In this document: positions 35,009 to 47,482 of the stretch, one piece after another | How the letters are laid out: each line of letters begins with the position of its first letter | How positions within the stretch are numbered: position 1 is the first letter of the stretch | NCBI GenBank assembly: GCA_025765615.1 | Contig: JAIVFJ010000002.1 | Coordinates: 186,001-250,000, forward strand | DNA from: Zopfochytrium polystomum | Taxonomy: Eukaryota; Chytridiomycota; Chytridiomycetes; Chytridiales; Chytridiaceae | Length of the DNA stretch: 64,000 nucleotides | Direction: 5' to 3' | Notes under the pieces: generated by a model | The model's database searches: none | The model's input: the letters and a program-made list of their open reading frames with translations, nothing else | Told to the model about the DNA's origin: nothing | Made by a program: the position numbers and the translations under genes

Positions 35009-38000
35009 ATGAACGGGCAGTTCGTGCCCAAGACGAAAACTCTAGACTGGGACCGAATTGCGCGAATCGACCTGGACCGGCTGGTCCACTCAAAGGGCGG
35101 TGACGATGACAGCGAAGACGAAGCGTTTGTCGATCAAGAGCTCGAGGCAATTTACCCCGTTCTCGTCGCAGCCAAAATCAAGCCAGATGACAAGCGGGCG
35201 ACGCCTGACGCGATGGTCAAGATTTTCAAAATCTGCCAGCTGGTCATGGAGTGAGTCCGCGCCGCTGTCTGAAGCCGCCCACAAACGTTCTGGCTCGCTG
35301 ACGTTTCCCTACTTTCGAGACTGAAGAACATGTACCTGGAAGGGGCGGAAAGCCAAATCCAGGCGTTGGAGGTGAGAGCTTGCGCAGCAGCGGCACGGCG
35401 CCTCCATAACATAAGCTAGGACCAACTGCGGCTTCATTCGCAAGAAAACTCACGGTCTCGGGGATACGGCGGCTTGGGATCGCCATCTGCCGGTACGGGT
35501 GTATCCACCTCGCATCAATAATTGACATAACCATATACAGACATTCGTGCACTACGAGAAGAGAATCTTGAGCTTGAACGACGCAACCAGCATCTCATTA
35601 GGGATCTTCAGACGACGGAGGACAACCTTGAGAAGGAAATTAAATATGGGCAGGAGGTCGCAGCGGTATGTTCCGCAACTCGCAACCCCAGCACGTTCCA
35701 ATTCTACAACTACGTTCTGGGACAGGCGCTTGCTGAAGAGAAGGCTCGGTTTTCAGCGTTGAGTGAGGTTACTCGGCAGCTTCAGGATGAAGTGAAAGAT
35801 CGAGAGGTTCAAATGGTTTCGCAACGCCACCGGCTGCTGTCAAAAAACGTTGAGGAAGAAGAGTATCGAAACCAGCTCAAGGTCAGTGTTGAGCATTCAT
35901 TCGGCATTTCTAAGTTTGATTTTGTTTAGGAAAAAAACGCCGAAATCAACAAGTTTCTGGGTGAAATTAAGGCGCTGAGTAAACAAAACTCAGAGCTGGC
36001 TGCCGACGTGGAGTCCATTGGGCAAGAGTTGGAAGCAACGTTGGCGGAGGTTGACAGGTACACTTACTCTTACCCCGAGTGTGTTGGAGAGGTAACGTCA
36101 GTTTCAGAAATGTGAAAGAGGTGGAATCCGCCAAGCAAATAATCACAAACAGCGACTCGATAATCGACGAGCTCACGGAGGAGCGCGACTTGCTGAAGAT
36201 TAAACTTGAGGAGCTGTCAGATCAGCTGCATTTCAGAGGTTGGAACTCGATATGGTGAAAAGGCTTGAGGTTAAATTTTCAACACCAGCCGAAAGAAACG
36301 AACACGAACTGTCTGGACTGAAAGATGACTTGTTTCACTACAAGGTAATTTGCGAGAATTTACGCTGAAATCTAACATGTTGAGGAATAGAAACTTGCAA
36401 AAGAGGCAGAAGCCGCGTTGAGTGGATCCAAACGGAAAATTGACGACCTTAACGAGCAAGTAAAAACGTTGAAGGCGGAAAGGGATAGATTCAACGAAGA
36501 TGCGATGCAAAAAGAACTCACGGAAAAAGGTTCGATCACGGCCATCGACACAGTCAGAGATTAACAACTCATTCTATCAGATGAACTGATTGTGAGCCTT
36601 CAGGAGAAACTGGAAGAGTCGTACAAAGACTTTGAACTGCTTAGTCTCGATTGGGACCGAGTCGATTCACTTGTCAAAGCCAAATCTGGCGGTGAAGTTG
36701 AAACTTTAAGGTCTCAAGCGGCCTTGGCGGAGAAGCTCCAAGATAAAATCAAAGTCATGAAAGAGAACCACGCTGCAAACACTGCGAAGATGCGGGGCCT
36801 CGAAACGCAGCTTGAAGGAAAAGAAAAGGAGCTGGTTTCCCTGCGCCAGCGGAATAGGGATTATGAAGCAGGTTTGCCAAGCCACCACTTCTTTTTGTTT
36901 TGAAGGCGTTTATATTCTTACATTCTTTGCATCGCAAGGCGTGTATGGACTAAAAGACTCCATTCGGGAGACCAAGCAGATGAAGCTGGAGAAAAATCTT
37001 CGAGACAAGGAAATTGCTGCGCTAAACCGTCGGATGAACGAGTACGAGGATCAATTGTCGGAGGTTGTGCATGAGAATGAAGAGCTTAGAGAACGACTTG
37101 GGCTTGAAGATGAGAGAGTGGAGACATCACACATTAAGACCAAGCACTCCGTCGAATTGGTACAACAAACAGAGCAATGCATTCTCCTCTTTTACCAACT
37201 TATTCTTCAGGAACAAGCCCGGTCCCTGAATGAGACTCTCCGAAAAGAAGTGGACATTCTCGAGCAAGAGCGCATTAAGCTAAAAGATGAGCTTCGAAAG
37301 CAGGCTTTGTTCCGAGGCGAAAGGGCAGTAGCAATGGGCCTGCCTGTGGAAGACCTTGTCGCAGTGGAAGAATACGCCGCCAAGTTACGCATCGGGGAAG
37401 CTCTGCAAGCTGACCGGGATGGTAAGTCTCTCAACTGTCCCACCTCCGTTCATCATTCGCATTCAGCTAGGTTAGGAAGGCCGGTCATCAGCAACGCGCA
37501 GCTTGAAAAATTGGCCATTGAGCTTGAGAGAGTGCACGTTGAGGCGGCGGAGGCACGCGAGAAGATTGAGAGAACGGAGGTATAGCCCGTCTGAGTCTTT
37601 CGCTGCTTAATCTGGAAAGGCCGAGCACCGCAGACTTCAAGATGAGAATCGAGCGCTTGAGGCGGTCATAAAAGAACTATCGGCGACCTTAATAAAAACT
37701 CGTGGAACAACTGCGAAAGGCGATTCTTCGGGCCAGGTTTGGAAGAGATAAATCGCTCGCTGTCGCTTATCGAACACTGCGAACTCTAGGATCCACCTTC
37801 TTTCCCCGTCATAACCAAACTATTACGAGCAATGGAACGAAAGCGGCAAAACGACGTATCGCGAGATATTTCCACCAACGAAAATGTGGAGGACAATCTC
37901 CTTGAAGTGAACCAGTCTCTTCGGGAAGAGCTTGCGTCGGCAAACTCTCGCCTCGAGGAGCTCGAGGCAGAAATCGAACTGACGCATATCCAGGCCGAAA

Positions 38001-41000
38001 AGTCGCGCAAGGACGCGGAGGCGCTCCGATTGCGGGCGGCAAAAGCGAGAGGCAAAGTCCTGGAGCTTCCGGCGGAATTGCTTTTAGGGTCGGTGCATGA
38101 CTACAGCGCGGTCGTTGAGCAGTTGGTGGAATGCCTTTTGGAGCTACAAGTGAAAGACAAGGAGTTGAAAGAGAGTCGGGAAGCCTTGGAAAAATTCAAC
38201 GTGAGAAATATCATTCATTTTCTCCTATTGTCTGAAAGTGCATCTTCTTTCCGCACCAGCATTTCTATGCAACCACTGCAGCAAAACACAGACTTTTGTA
38301 TAAAGACCATCACATCTATCGAAAGCAAGCCGAGGAGGAGATCAACAGATATAAAGCGGAAGCAAGAGAGGCCGTAGAGGCGAAATTGGCCGCGGAAATA
38401 AAGGCGGAGGAGGCCCAAAAAGCATTGCAATCGCTGTCAAGTGGATCGCATCAGGATCTCAGAAATGCGCTTTGCGACTCGCAGAGAAATGTTGCAGTTT
38501 TGCGAGTGAACGAGGCGACGCTCAAACGACGCCACATGGCACTCGCCGAAGTCGAGGCGCTGTGCCGAAAAGAAAATGCGCGCCTGCAGGTAATTCTTGC
38601 TGCTAAACGTCTGCTGTCTGATGGTGGAAACAATCTCAGAGTGATTTCATGCAACTCGAGAGGACTTCTCGTGAGGCTATTTGTGAGCTCAACCGGGCAA
38701 AGAGAAAGCTGAAAGCCAAAATCGATGATCTTCTTCGGGACCTGGCCGAATCGGTTCCTTACCGGGACTATACCAACTTGCGAAACTCCTTGGAGCTGTA
38801 CAGAGCGAAAACACGATATTTGCTCGAGAAAGAGCAGGACTGGGTCCAAGAAAAGATTCGCTGCGAGTCGGATGCGAAAGAACTTCAGGCTGCAAAGGAA
38901 ACAATTAATAATTTGCAGTCGTCCGTTATTGAAGCCGAAAAGACGGTATTCACAATTTTCAGTCATCCACAAAGCTTTGATCCCTTTCAACACTTTAGAT
39001 CAGAAGCATGGAAGTGAAGCATGAGCAGGTCATCAAGTTGAAAGTGAGGCAGCACAAATGAATCCTTGAAATTATTGACCTTTGGGATAATACAGGCTTT
39101 CGACCCCATCAAGGAGAAGTTGAGCGAGGCCTACAACCGCATTGGTAAGCTGGAAGTCTCGGAAGAGATGCTTCAACGTCGGGCGGAGCTCGCCAGCGAC
39201 AAGTGCGCGGCATTGGAACAAAACGAAGCGAAACTGAAAGCGCGTCTGGACTCTCTCGAGAAGAAGTACATGGAAGCAACGGAAGAGAACATACGACTTC
39301 GAGAAATTGAAGCGGACCTGCGAAACGAGTTTGAGGGCGGAGTCAGTGGCAAGGAGTACGCAAAAGTTTCCGCAAAGCTAGCGGAAATGAGCGACCGCAT
39401 CGTCGAACTGGAGGAGGACATTGCAAAGTGTAAGGACCCGCGCGATGAACAACCCGTTGGCTTCACGTCCTAACGATTCGCACCTAAAGATAAGGACCTA
39501 GCCGATATCGCGGCTACGCAATCAACGGATCTCCTGCACTTGCACTCCTGCGACGAAAAAGAAAAGGCCATTCTCCGAGCTACAGTCCAGGAGCTGCAAA
39601 TGGAAGGCGACGAGCGGCTTCTTATCGGAAAGCTGCACCACCACATCCTAGCTCTTCAAATGAGCGAAGCCGTTGCGCTGCGGAAACTCGAATCGGCGAG
39701 TTTGAAATGCTCGAGGGTGGAAACGCAGCTCGCGGCTGCCGAGAAATCCATGCTGGATTTCGACGAGGCCGTTTATCAGTTGAGAACGGACAACCGACAG
39801 TCCGTTCGGTTGTTGTACCAAACTGTGTCGGAGCTTCGTCTTCGGGTGGCTGGATCCGTGATGCTTGAAAAGCACGAGGTAAGTAGCTTCTCAGCAGCAA
39901 ACGGCTTCTAAATCAGTTGGCAAGATGACATGCGATCTCGTCCGGAGGCTTGAGAAAAGAAAATGCATATTAGATGAGAACTTCAACAGTCTTAAGGCGC
40001 AAAAGGCGGCGCTGGATGGTATGGTGACCGTCTGCAAAGACATTCTCTAAATAGCCTTAAGACGAAATCATCATCAAGGACGAACAGCTCCGAAGCCAAC
40101 AGGACTTGGTTAACGGCGTTGAAAAACCCGTCGGCCGCAATGGAGCGAATCGCATCTTGGCAAGGGCGTATGGCAACACTTCAAATTGAAAACATGCGCC
40201 TCACCCGCAAGTTGGATTCCCTGACGCGAGAGAATGCGAACCTGGAGCACACGCTGGAGGATCAAGTGAACCGAACGATGGTCTTGGAGGAAGATTTGGT
40301 TGAGCTTCAGCGTGAATGCGATTTAAAACAAATTGAATGGGAGAAGCGACAGATGAACCTTGAACTGGGTATCCAGCAGCTGCAGCAAGAAAGAGACGAG
40401 ATTGTGAGGGCTGCGTCAACAGCCGAAGTGAGTAATATGCTTTTATGCACCTTATCCGCACTGAGTCAAGCTCATACTCACCTCGCTCACAGCTTCAGAG
40501 CCAGATGCCAGATAAGGCGAAGCCAATAAGCCACCAACTGGAGTCGGCTCTTCAGCTCTTGATTCAGAGAAGTCGGCTACTGTCGGCCCAGGAGCACATG
40601 ATTGCCACGCTTGAAGCACAGGTTTCGAAACTGACGAAGCAAATCCAGGACAATTCCGAAAAGCTCTCAGGAAAGGAATCGCACATCATGGAACTTAAGA
40701 GCAAGGTTTTGAAACATGAGCTTAAACCAGGATTGGGGCTGTCTGAAGATGGTCAGTTGTACTCATATTTTCTGTTCTAAACTGCTTCCAGACAAGATTG
40801 CCCGAACAATGGCAAGAGCAAGGGAAGAAGATGCTATGAATGCAGCTCAGGAGATTATCAAATCTCTTCAGCGCCAGCTCGCCAAAAAAGATCACCTAGT
40901 TGAGCGATACCGCAAGATGATCACTGACATTCGAAAAGAAGTCGCCGAGCGAGAAGAGGTAGCTGCTGAAACGTCCTGATTTGTGCAACTTAATCTTACT

Positions 41001-44000
41001 TTCTCCTTTCCAAGGCCGAGAGCAGAGAAGTGTGCAGTCTCACGGAGGTCATCAATACATTGAATGATAAGCAAATCGAACGTCTGCGAAATCCTTATGA
41101 GGTTCCTCATCAATTGGTGGCGAACCGGGATGGGTGAAGCATTTGCTCAGTGCAGGGATGTAACTAAAAAATGATCTCTCAGTGAACCTGACCCGGACAC
41201 TGTACAAGAGCTTGAACGCATCATTCGAGTCAAGGTTCGACTGTCAACGCAACTCTATTGACATCTTATGACACACACCTTTCCAACGCAGGAAGACGAA
41301 GCCAAGGGCTTGCACAAGCGCCTCAGCCTTCTCGACGAAAGCTACAAAGATTTCCGCGCCAACTCCGAGCGCGAGATACGCGGGCTGAAAGAGCGCCTCG
41401 AGTCCAAAGACGCCGAGCTCGAGGAGCGCGCGACCGAGATTCAGCAGCTGCAGAAAGCGCTCAAGATGGGCGAGGAGGAGCTCCGCAACGCGGCGACGAT
41501 GGCTGCGGAAACGTTGCGAGCGAGGGGGCTCCAGGAGATGGTCGGGAAGCTGCGTCGCGAACTCGAGAAGAGGGAGGCGAAGGTAGCTAGTTTGACAAAG
41601 GCGCTGGAGGAGATGAAGGAGGCGATGCTTCGGACTGCGGAGGATGCTGCGATTTCGAAAATCAAGCAGAGCAGAGGGTGAGGTTTGCTGGGAATGCGCT
41701 TTGCGCTAAGGCCATCTTTAGACAAGAGGGTGAAGACGATGCGCCGAGAAAATGCGATCATTGGAGGTCGCCGTCCAGAGGTATTTACGGACCGTGGGCG
41801 GACTGAAAAGCACGTACCTTTGATTCTGACTTGTCGTAGGGCGACCAAGATCGCCGAAAGCGAGGCAAAGAGAGCGGCAAAGGCCGAGGGAGATTTAGCC
41901 AAGCTACGCGATGAATTATGTAAGAGCTATCCCCTTGTATTTAATTCTTACGATGCGTCTCGTATCAAGTGCGGAAAGACAAGGATTTGCAAAAGTTGTC
42001 GGATAACCTCCGAGACAGTCAAGAGCGCGCAGAAGATCTGCAACTGAAGTTGAAAAAGGCCGCACAAGGATTGAAGGAAAAGTCTCAAATTTCGACTGCG
42101 CCCAAAGGAGAATCTCAAGTGCCTTTGGCGGTGGTGGAGGAGGAGCGCAAGAAAGTAGCTGAGCTTACCAAAGAGAAATGGGACACAGAGAAGGCTTGCC
42201 AGAAGCGAATCGAAGTCGTCAAGAAGAAGTTGGAAGAAAAGGTGCTCGTTGACGATTTATTGTCTTTGAGACGTGACCATTTCCTGTTTCCCAGACGAAG
42301 CAGTTGGAGGAATGTACTCGGAAGGAAACGACTTTGAGAGAAGCCGTAGCCAATTCGGAGCGGGAACGAAAGAAGCTTCAGCAAAGGAACGCCGCTCTCA
42401 TGGAGATGCCGCCGGCTGCTTTGGCACTTCGCCGCCAACAGGAGCGCGAGCATAGCAGCTCGAATCTCCCAGAACTGCCAGGACGGGCGACGGGGAAAGC
42501 TCCTCAATTTGATTCGACCACGAGCATCAATACAGTCTCTTCAGCGGCGACCGACACGCCCACAGAAGACTCGCTGCAAGCGATGCTCGAAGACCCGGAC
42601 GCCACGCCTCTGGAGGCGAAGCTGATCAGACAGCTGAAAAGATCCATCGCAGACCGCGACGAAGTGCAACGCGAGAGGTACGAGCTCGAACGGGAAGTTG
42701 AGGAGTGGCGTCAGCTTGCCAACGTTGAGCAAGCCAACGAGATCGAACATCTGCGGTTGCGGTGCAAGCAACTCAAAGAAGAACTAGAGGATGTAAAGAA
42801 GCGACCAGCCCGATCAAAGGACGGTGCAGAGGTGACATTTGACCTAACGGCGAGAAAAGGCGACAAGTCCAAAGGGTTGACAGCCGTGTTGGAGTCGAGA
42901 GTGACAGACTTGCTTGAACGTTTGCATTTGAACGAAAATGAGCTGGCAAAGGTTGAGGCCAAGCTAGTTGAGGCTATCGCCGAGAGAGAAGCTGCTGAAG
43001 TTGGAGCCAAGCGGATTGCGCGGCGCGCGAACGAGCTTGAAGAGGTGCGGCATTGAAAGGCCCTCAAACCCCCCCTTGACCGAAAAATGTAGGCGCTTCG
43101 AGACTACAGAGAAATGGAGGAGGCCCGAAATGCCAAACTCGCCGAGAACATGATTCCAGGATTGAACGTCACCATCGGCCAGCTTCGCGCCTCGACATCA
43201 AAGCTGCTCAGCGACAAGTCCCCTGCTGAGCTTGCATCTTTGGTTGACCATCTCTCGTCCTTCTTGGAGCAGCTCAAGAACGAAAATGCAGCACTGAAGA
43301 AATCCGGCGGCATCAGCAACGCCAAGTACATGGATATGGTTCACGAGATCAAGCAGTTGCGCAAGGACAAAGCCGATGCAGTGGCTCTGGTGAAAGCCCG
43401 GGCGACGGCGGATGCGCAGCTAGCAAAGTAATTTCGGATATTATTCTGGCAGTTTGTTTATATTTTATTTTGCATTCTGACCCCCGCGACACCAGAGTGG
43501 AAAACGAAAACGCCAAGCTGCGAAGACAATTGCGGAAAGAGGCCGACAAGCTGGACGGAAACGTCCAGCGCGCCAAAGAGCTCGAAGTCGTGAACGAGCG
43601 CCTCACCTCTGAAGTATCGAAACTGCGAAGAGCGCTCGCGGGTCTCAGCGAAGACACCGGAAGCGGAAGGGCGTCCCCATCGACGGTGAAGGAGGTTCGC
43701 TTTAGCGACGAAGCCAAGGAGGACAACCAGTCCCGCCGCTTTACCGAGTCCGACGAGATTGAGTATCTGGTGAGAACCTTTTTGGTTTCGCTTCCACAAC
43801 GCATTTTTGTGGGTAACTTGATAATAACACAGCGGGCACAATTGGCCGAGCGCGACAAGTTCATTGACGAAGTAATGGATACCCAGCAGAACTCGTCGCA
43901 CAGGCTTGAAGACAATCGGCTGCGGAGAGAGGTAAGCTTGGTCGGATTGATATTATGCACGGACACAAATATTTTCTTTTCTTTTCTTTTCTTGTTTCTT

Positions 44001-44172
44001 CTTTTTTTTTTTTCTTTTTGTTTCTTTTTTTTTTTTTTCCTGCAAAAAACCCCAGCTGGAGATCTGGAGAGCGCGAGCACTGCAGGCCAGCAGCAGCAGT
44101 CCAAGGTCTTCTTATCGGGTCGAGGGCAAAGGAAAGGGCAGAGCGACTCCGGGCGATAGCGATGTGGAGTGA
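35009..44172 (+). CDS. CEP290: CEP290 homologue, ciliary transition-zone coiled-coil protein
   Basis: About twenty or more exons spread over 9.2 kb encode an almost continuous coiled coil, likely well over 2,000 residues. The N-terminus (LDWDRIARIDLDRLV) matches the WKEIMKVDPDDL start of CEP290. The strongest match is GVYGLKDSIRETKQMK, then LNRRMNEYEDQLSEV and NEELRERLGLE, which follows human CEP290 residue by residue over a long stretch. Further matches are LRKEVDILEQERIKLKDELR and the segment around VLRVNEATLKRRH. Introns are short (43 to 60 nt); the last one carries poly-pyrimidine tracts (43970-44050). The C-terminus ends ATPGDSDVE at TGA 44172. CEP290 links axoneme and membrane at the transition zone and gates ciliary entry. 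Its presence implies a flagellated stage. Confidence 0.93.
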
Positions 44173-44335
44173 AACAAGGGAGAAGAGTGGGCGGCTGGAT
44201 GCCCTTAATTTTACTCCATCCAATGTTGATTAATAGATGGGAAATGCAAATGCAGATTAATAACCTACAATGTATTACATGTATTAATTAATTGATGGTT
44301 GCGTATTGAAGACCGGGGGCGTGTGCGTCATGGCC

Positions 44336-44375
44336 GCACACACACAAACACACAAACACACACAAACACACACAC
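44336..44375. repeat. CA/CAAA simple repeat
   Basis: Interrupted CA dinucleotides. They are complementary to the GT tract about 160 bases downstream. Confidence 0.85.
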
Positions 44376-44528
44376 GCCTACCAACTACGCGCCGCACACG
44401 TCACCACCCCGCCTTTCCCTTTCCTTTCCCTTTCCGCCCCTTTCTTTCCGCTCCTCCGTGCCCCGCGGCAACTTGCCAATTTTTCCAGGTTTTGCCGCGG
44501 GCCGCGGGCCGCGGGGTCAAACGAAGAT

Positions 44529-44532
<4 letters not shown>

Positions 44533-44567
<35 letters not shown>

Positions 44568-44583
44568 TGTGGTGTGTGTGTGT
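44533..44583. repeat. GT microsatellite
   Basis: About 24 GT units with one GG interruption. It can pair with the CA tract at 44336-44375 in single-stranded form. Confidence 0.85.
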
Positions 44584-44942
44584 CCACAGCGCCACTTGCT
44601 TGAGAGAGAGACAAACAGACAAACAAATGGAAAAGGCTCCCTCAATCTGACGAGCGACTGACACCCTCCCTTCTTGAAATGTTTAAAAACTGGGACTGTC
44701 GGTTCACTCTTTACCCACCTTCATATTTCCTTTTTCTTTTAATTTTTACCACAAAAAAAGGCGGAAAAAAAAGGAAGAAAAATAGCAAACGAAACAAAGA
44801 AGCAGAAGGAAAAAAAAAAAAAAAAAAAAAAACCCCGCACCTCCGTCTGTTTCCCACCCACTTTGTTGCTGTGCTCTGCTGCTTGCTGCCTCCTGCTGCC
44901 TGCCCGTTTGCCCCCAGCGCTCGCTCCTCCTCCGTCATTGAC

Positions 44943-46143
44943 ATGCTGACCTCGTCGTCCTCCGCCACCCGCTCGCCTTACGACGCCTTCTGGATGGGCG
45001 ACGTCCTCGGCCCCGCCTTCCTGTCGTGGAAGGTGAGTACGTGCTGCTGCTGCTGCTGCTGCGCGCGCGCGTGCACTGGTTGCTTCGCCGGAACCAGCAG
45101 GCCGTATCTGACGATGATCCTATTTTTGGCTGCGGTGCCGCAGGTCCCAATCTTCACAGCCCTCACCTACTACGTGTCCGTGAAGTACGTCAACTCGCGG
45201 ATAGCCGCCGCCGGGAAGAAGCCGGCCTCCGCCTCGTCGGCGTGGTTCACTGCGCTCGTCTTCCTCCACAACGTCGCCCTCTGCATCTTTTCCGCCGCAT
45301 GCTTCGCCGTGGTCGCCCCGCTCTGGTTTAAAAACATGACAACGCGACCACTTTTCGAAGGCGTGAGTGACGACGGCCCCCAAAAACGTTTTTGGGGCTT
45401 TTTTTTCTTTCTTTCTTTTTTTTTTTTTTTTTTTTCTTCTGCTTTCTGACAAATCCCAAAATCTTTGGACAAATCAGCTTTGCGACAGGGACAACCGCGC
45501 GTGGAATGCCGGTCTCAACAATTGGAGCTGGCTCTTCTACTTGAGCAAATACTACGAGATTGTCGACACGATCATTATTCTGATCAAAGGTGAGCTGCGC
45601 ACGCACACACACACACACACACACACACCAATTTTTTTTGGTGAATCGATTCTCCAACACTAACGCGCTTCGGCAACTCCCAGGCCGCCAGTCCTCCCAA
45701 CTTCAATCGTACCACCACGCCGGTGCCATCATCACAATGTACCTCTGCGTCTCTTCGCAAGCCGCGGCAACCTGGATCTTTGTCGTGTTCAACAGCTTCA
45801 TCCACACAATCATGTACGCCTACTACGCCGCGACAACCCTCAAGTTCCAGCCACCCGGCAAGAAGTACTTGACCACCATGCAAATCACCCAGTTCCTCGT
45901 GGGCGGGACGTTGGCCGTGTCCTACGCGTTGATTCCGGGCTGCCTCAAGAGGCAGAATGGGCTCGAGACTATGGAAATTCTGGCCTACGCGAGTACCATC
46001 GGATATTTGATTCCTCTCACGTACTTGTTCGTCGGTGAGTGAACGGCGTAAATCAATACATCATCCCCATCTAACGTCGAGTGATGTCTGCAGACTTTGC
46101 TCAACGGACTTACAACAAGATGCGGTCAAAGAAGAGTGAATGA
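44943..46143 (+). CDS. ELO-family fatty-acid elongase (3-ketoacyl-CoA synthase), PUFA-type motif
   Basis: Five exons, starting at ATG 44943 (MLTSSSSATRS). Hallmarks are FYLSKYYEIVDT, the histidine box as QSYHHAG, FNSFIHTIMYAYY and TMQITQFLVGG, within about seven hydrophobic segments. The protein ends QRTYNKMRSKKSE with a Lys-rich ER-retention-like tail. It would condense malonyl-CoA with acyl-CoA in the ER. The box is QxxHH rather than HxxHH; the Gln form is typical of elongases acting on polyunsaturated chains. Intron 1 holds a CTG run (45048-45063), another intron a poly-T tract and a third an AC repeat (45603-45628). An AATAAA lies at 46192. The gene converges on cytochrome b5. Confidence 0.88.
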
Positions 46144-46191
46144 TGAAAGGCTGCCCTCTTTTTCCTTTTCGTATATCTTCTTGCTCATTAT

Positions 46192-46197
46192 AATAAA
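46192..46197 (+). terminator. Polyadenylation signal of the elongase gene
   Basis: AATAAA 48 nt after the TGA at 46141-46143. The convergent CYB5 signal (minus) lies only 34 nt further on, at 46231-46236. Confidence 0.6.
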
Positions 46198-46230
46198 TAT
46201 GTCAAACTGCCACTCGATTTTCCGGTGCTC

Positions 46231-46236
46231 TTTATT
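46231..46236 (-). terminator. Polyadenylation signal of the cytochrome b5 gene
   Basis: Minus-strand AATAAA about 107 nt after the TAG stop at 46344. Confidence 0.6.
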
Positions 46237-46343
46237 TTTTCCTTTGAACACCTGAAGTGGCGTGACATAGCCGCATGATTCACCGCAAAATGGCAACACC
46301 CTGGAGGTCCCGAATATTAATACCAAGGGAGCAAATCTATTCT

Positions 46344-47218
46344 CTATTGTTGGGTCTCAAGGTAACGGTACACAATAAACGCAATGGCCGCTGCTACAGG
46401 AACAAGGCCAAGAAGAATGCTGGGAGAATAAAGAGATTAGAAAGTGCCCGCACAAGCCTACATAAGAGAAGATGAATACCCCGAGATGCTCGTGGAAGTG
46501 GGAGCTCCAGTCCGGAATTTTGTCGGTTCGCTTGAGGAGGAAGCCTTCGTCACCTTCACAGGCATTTGACTAGCAAAACGGAACAGCAAAAATGAGCCAT
46601 AACAGAAAAAAGTGCTCATTGAGCGAACGAGTGCAGTAAGTCTCATTTACCGAGTCGTCGATCTTTCCCACTGCCATGGTCTTCATGAGCGCCCGAGCAT
46701 CGTCCGAGTGGCCGATCTCGTCAAAAGCTCCGCTGGCGTCGATTCCTGAAGCGAAACAGCAGTCCCGTCAATTTCCCACCAGCTGAAGTTTCATCATCGT
46801 AGGCGTGGCCCGAGCAGACTCACCCGCTTGCTCCAGCAGGACTTCCTCGCCGCCGGGATGCTTTGTTGTGAAGCAGAGACGACGAGATGACGTGGAATGA
46901 GTCCTCACACCTCTGTAAAGCAGTAGCAAGGCATTCGAGTGACCAACCTCCTCCAAGAAACGAGTTACATCAATAACCAGGCCATCAATGACCATGTCTG
47001 TTAGAGCAAGAAAAGTATAAAGAGAACGATCAGTTGTCGGTCGAGTGCTCCGCGCAGGCGTGATCCTCATGCAGCAGTCGTCCTATCAAATGGCCGATCT
47101 TCAAGCGTCCGCCGCTCGGTTGGGGACTCCTCAACGGGCAAAAAAAGACCTCACAAGCGGACTCGCGGTTGTTGTGCGACGAGAGCTCCTCGTACGTGAA
47201 GACCTTATCAATCGCCAT
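46344..47218 (-). CDS. CYB5: Cytochrome b5, tail-anchored
   Basis: Starts at ATG 47218 (MAIDKVFTYEELSSHNNRES). A first intron of roughly 200 nt (GTGAGG to TCTAACAG) joins RESAYMVIDG in frame, and a second restores RFLEEHPGGEEVL. The haem-binding domain has both axial histidines, in HPGG and in DEIGHSDDA. A short acidic/charged linker (GDEGFLLKRTDKIPDW) follows, then a C-terminal membrane anchor (ILLGLVPVAAAIAFIVYRY) ending LETQQ. It is an electron donor on the ER for desaturases, sterol enzymes and fatty-acid elongation, which fits its convergent elongase neighbour, although adjacency alone proves nothing. Confidence 0.9.
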
Positions 47219-47482
47219 CGTGTGGGTCGTTGGGTGGTTGCTCGCGCGAAGGGTAGTGGCGGGTTGAGTGTTTCTCCACTGCTTTTCGCTTTTGCTTTGT
47301 TTTGTGTTCTATTATTGATTTCATTGTTGTTTTTCTTTCCTTGTCGAGTCTGACTTGGAAAACTCAACCGTCCACGGCAACAGCCCGACAAAGACGACGA
47401 AGAGCTGACTACCTCGATCTAGCCCCAACAACTACCCTCGCCGAAAAAAACACCGACGATCGATCGACCAGCGCAAGCGCAA
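47219..47482. promoter_or_regulatory. Bidirectional promoter region between CYB5 and MEX67
   Basis: 264 bp between two divergent start codons, with T-rich and CAAC-rich parts. No single element stands out. Confidence 0.45.

Larger units (their letters stand above)
44173..44942. other. Intergenic region with complementary CA and GT tracts
   Basis: Between CEP290 and the elongase gene there is a CA/CAAA tract (44336-44375), a GC-rich palindromic-looking patch near 44497-44518, a GT tract (44533-44583) and a poly-A run (44811-44832). No supported gene. Confidence 0.6.

Noticed and set aside
44306..44664. Several 80-120-codon frames in the CA/GT region
   Set aside because: They encode only Thr-His or Cys-Val repeats from dinucleotide tracts.
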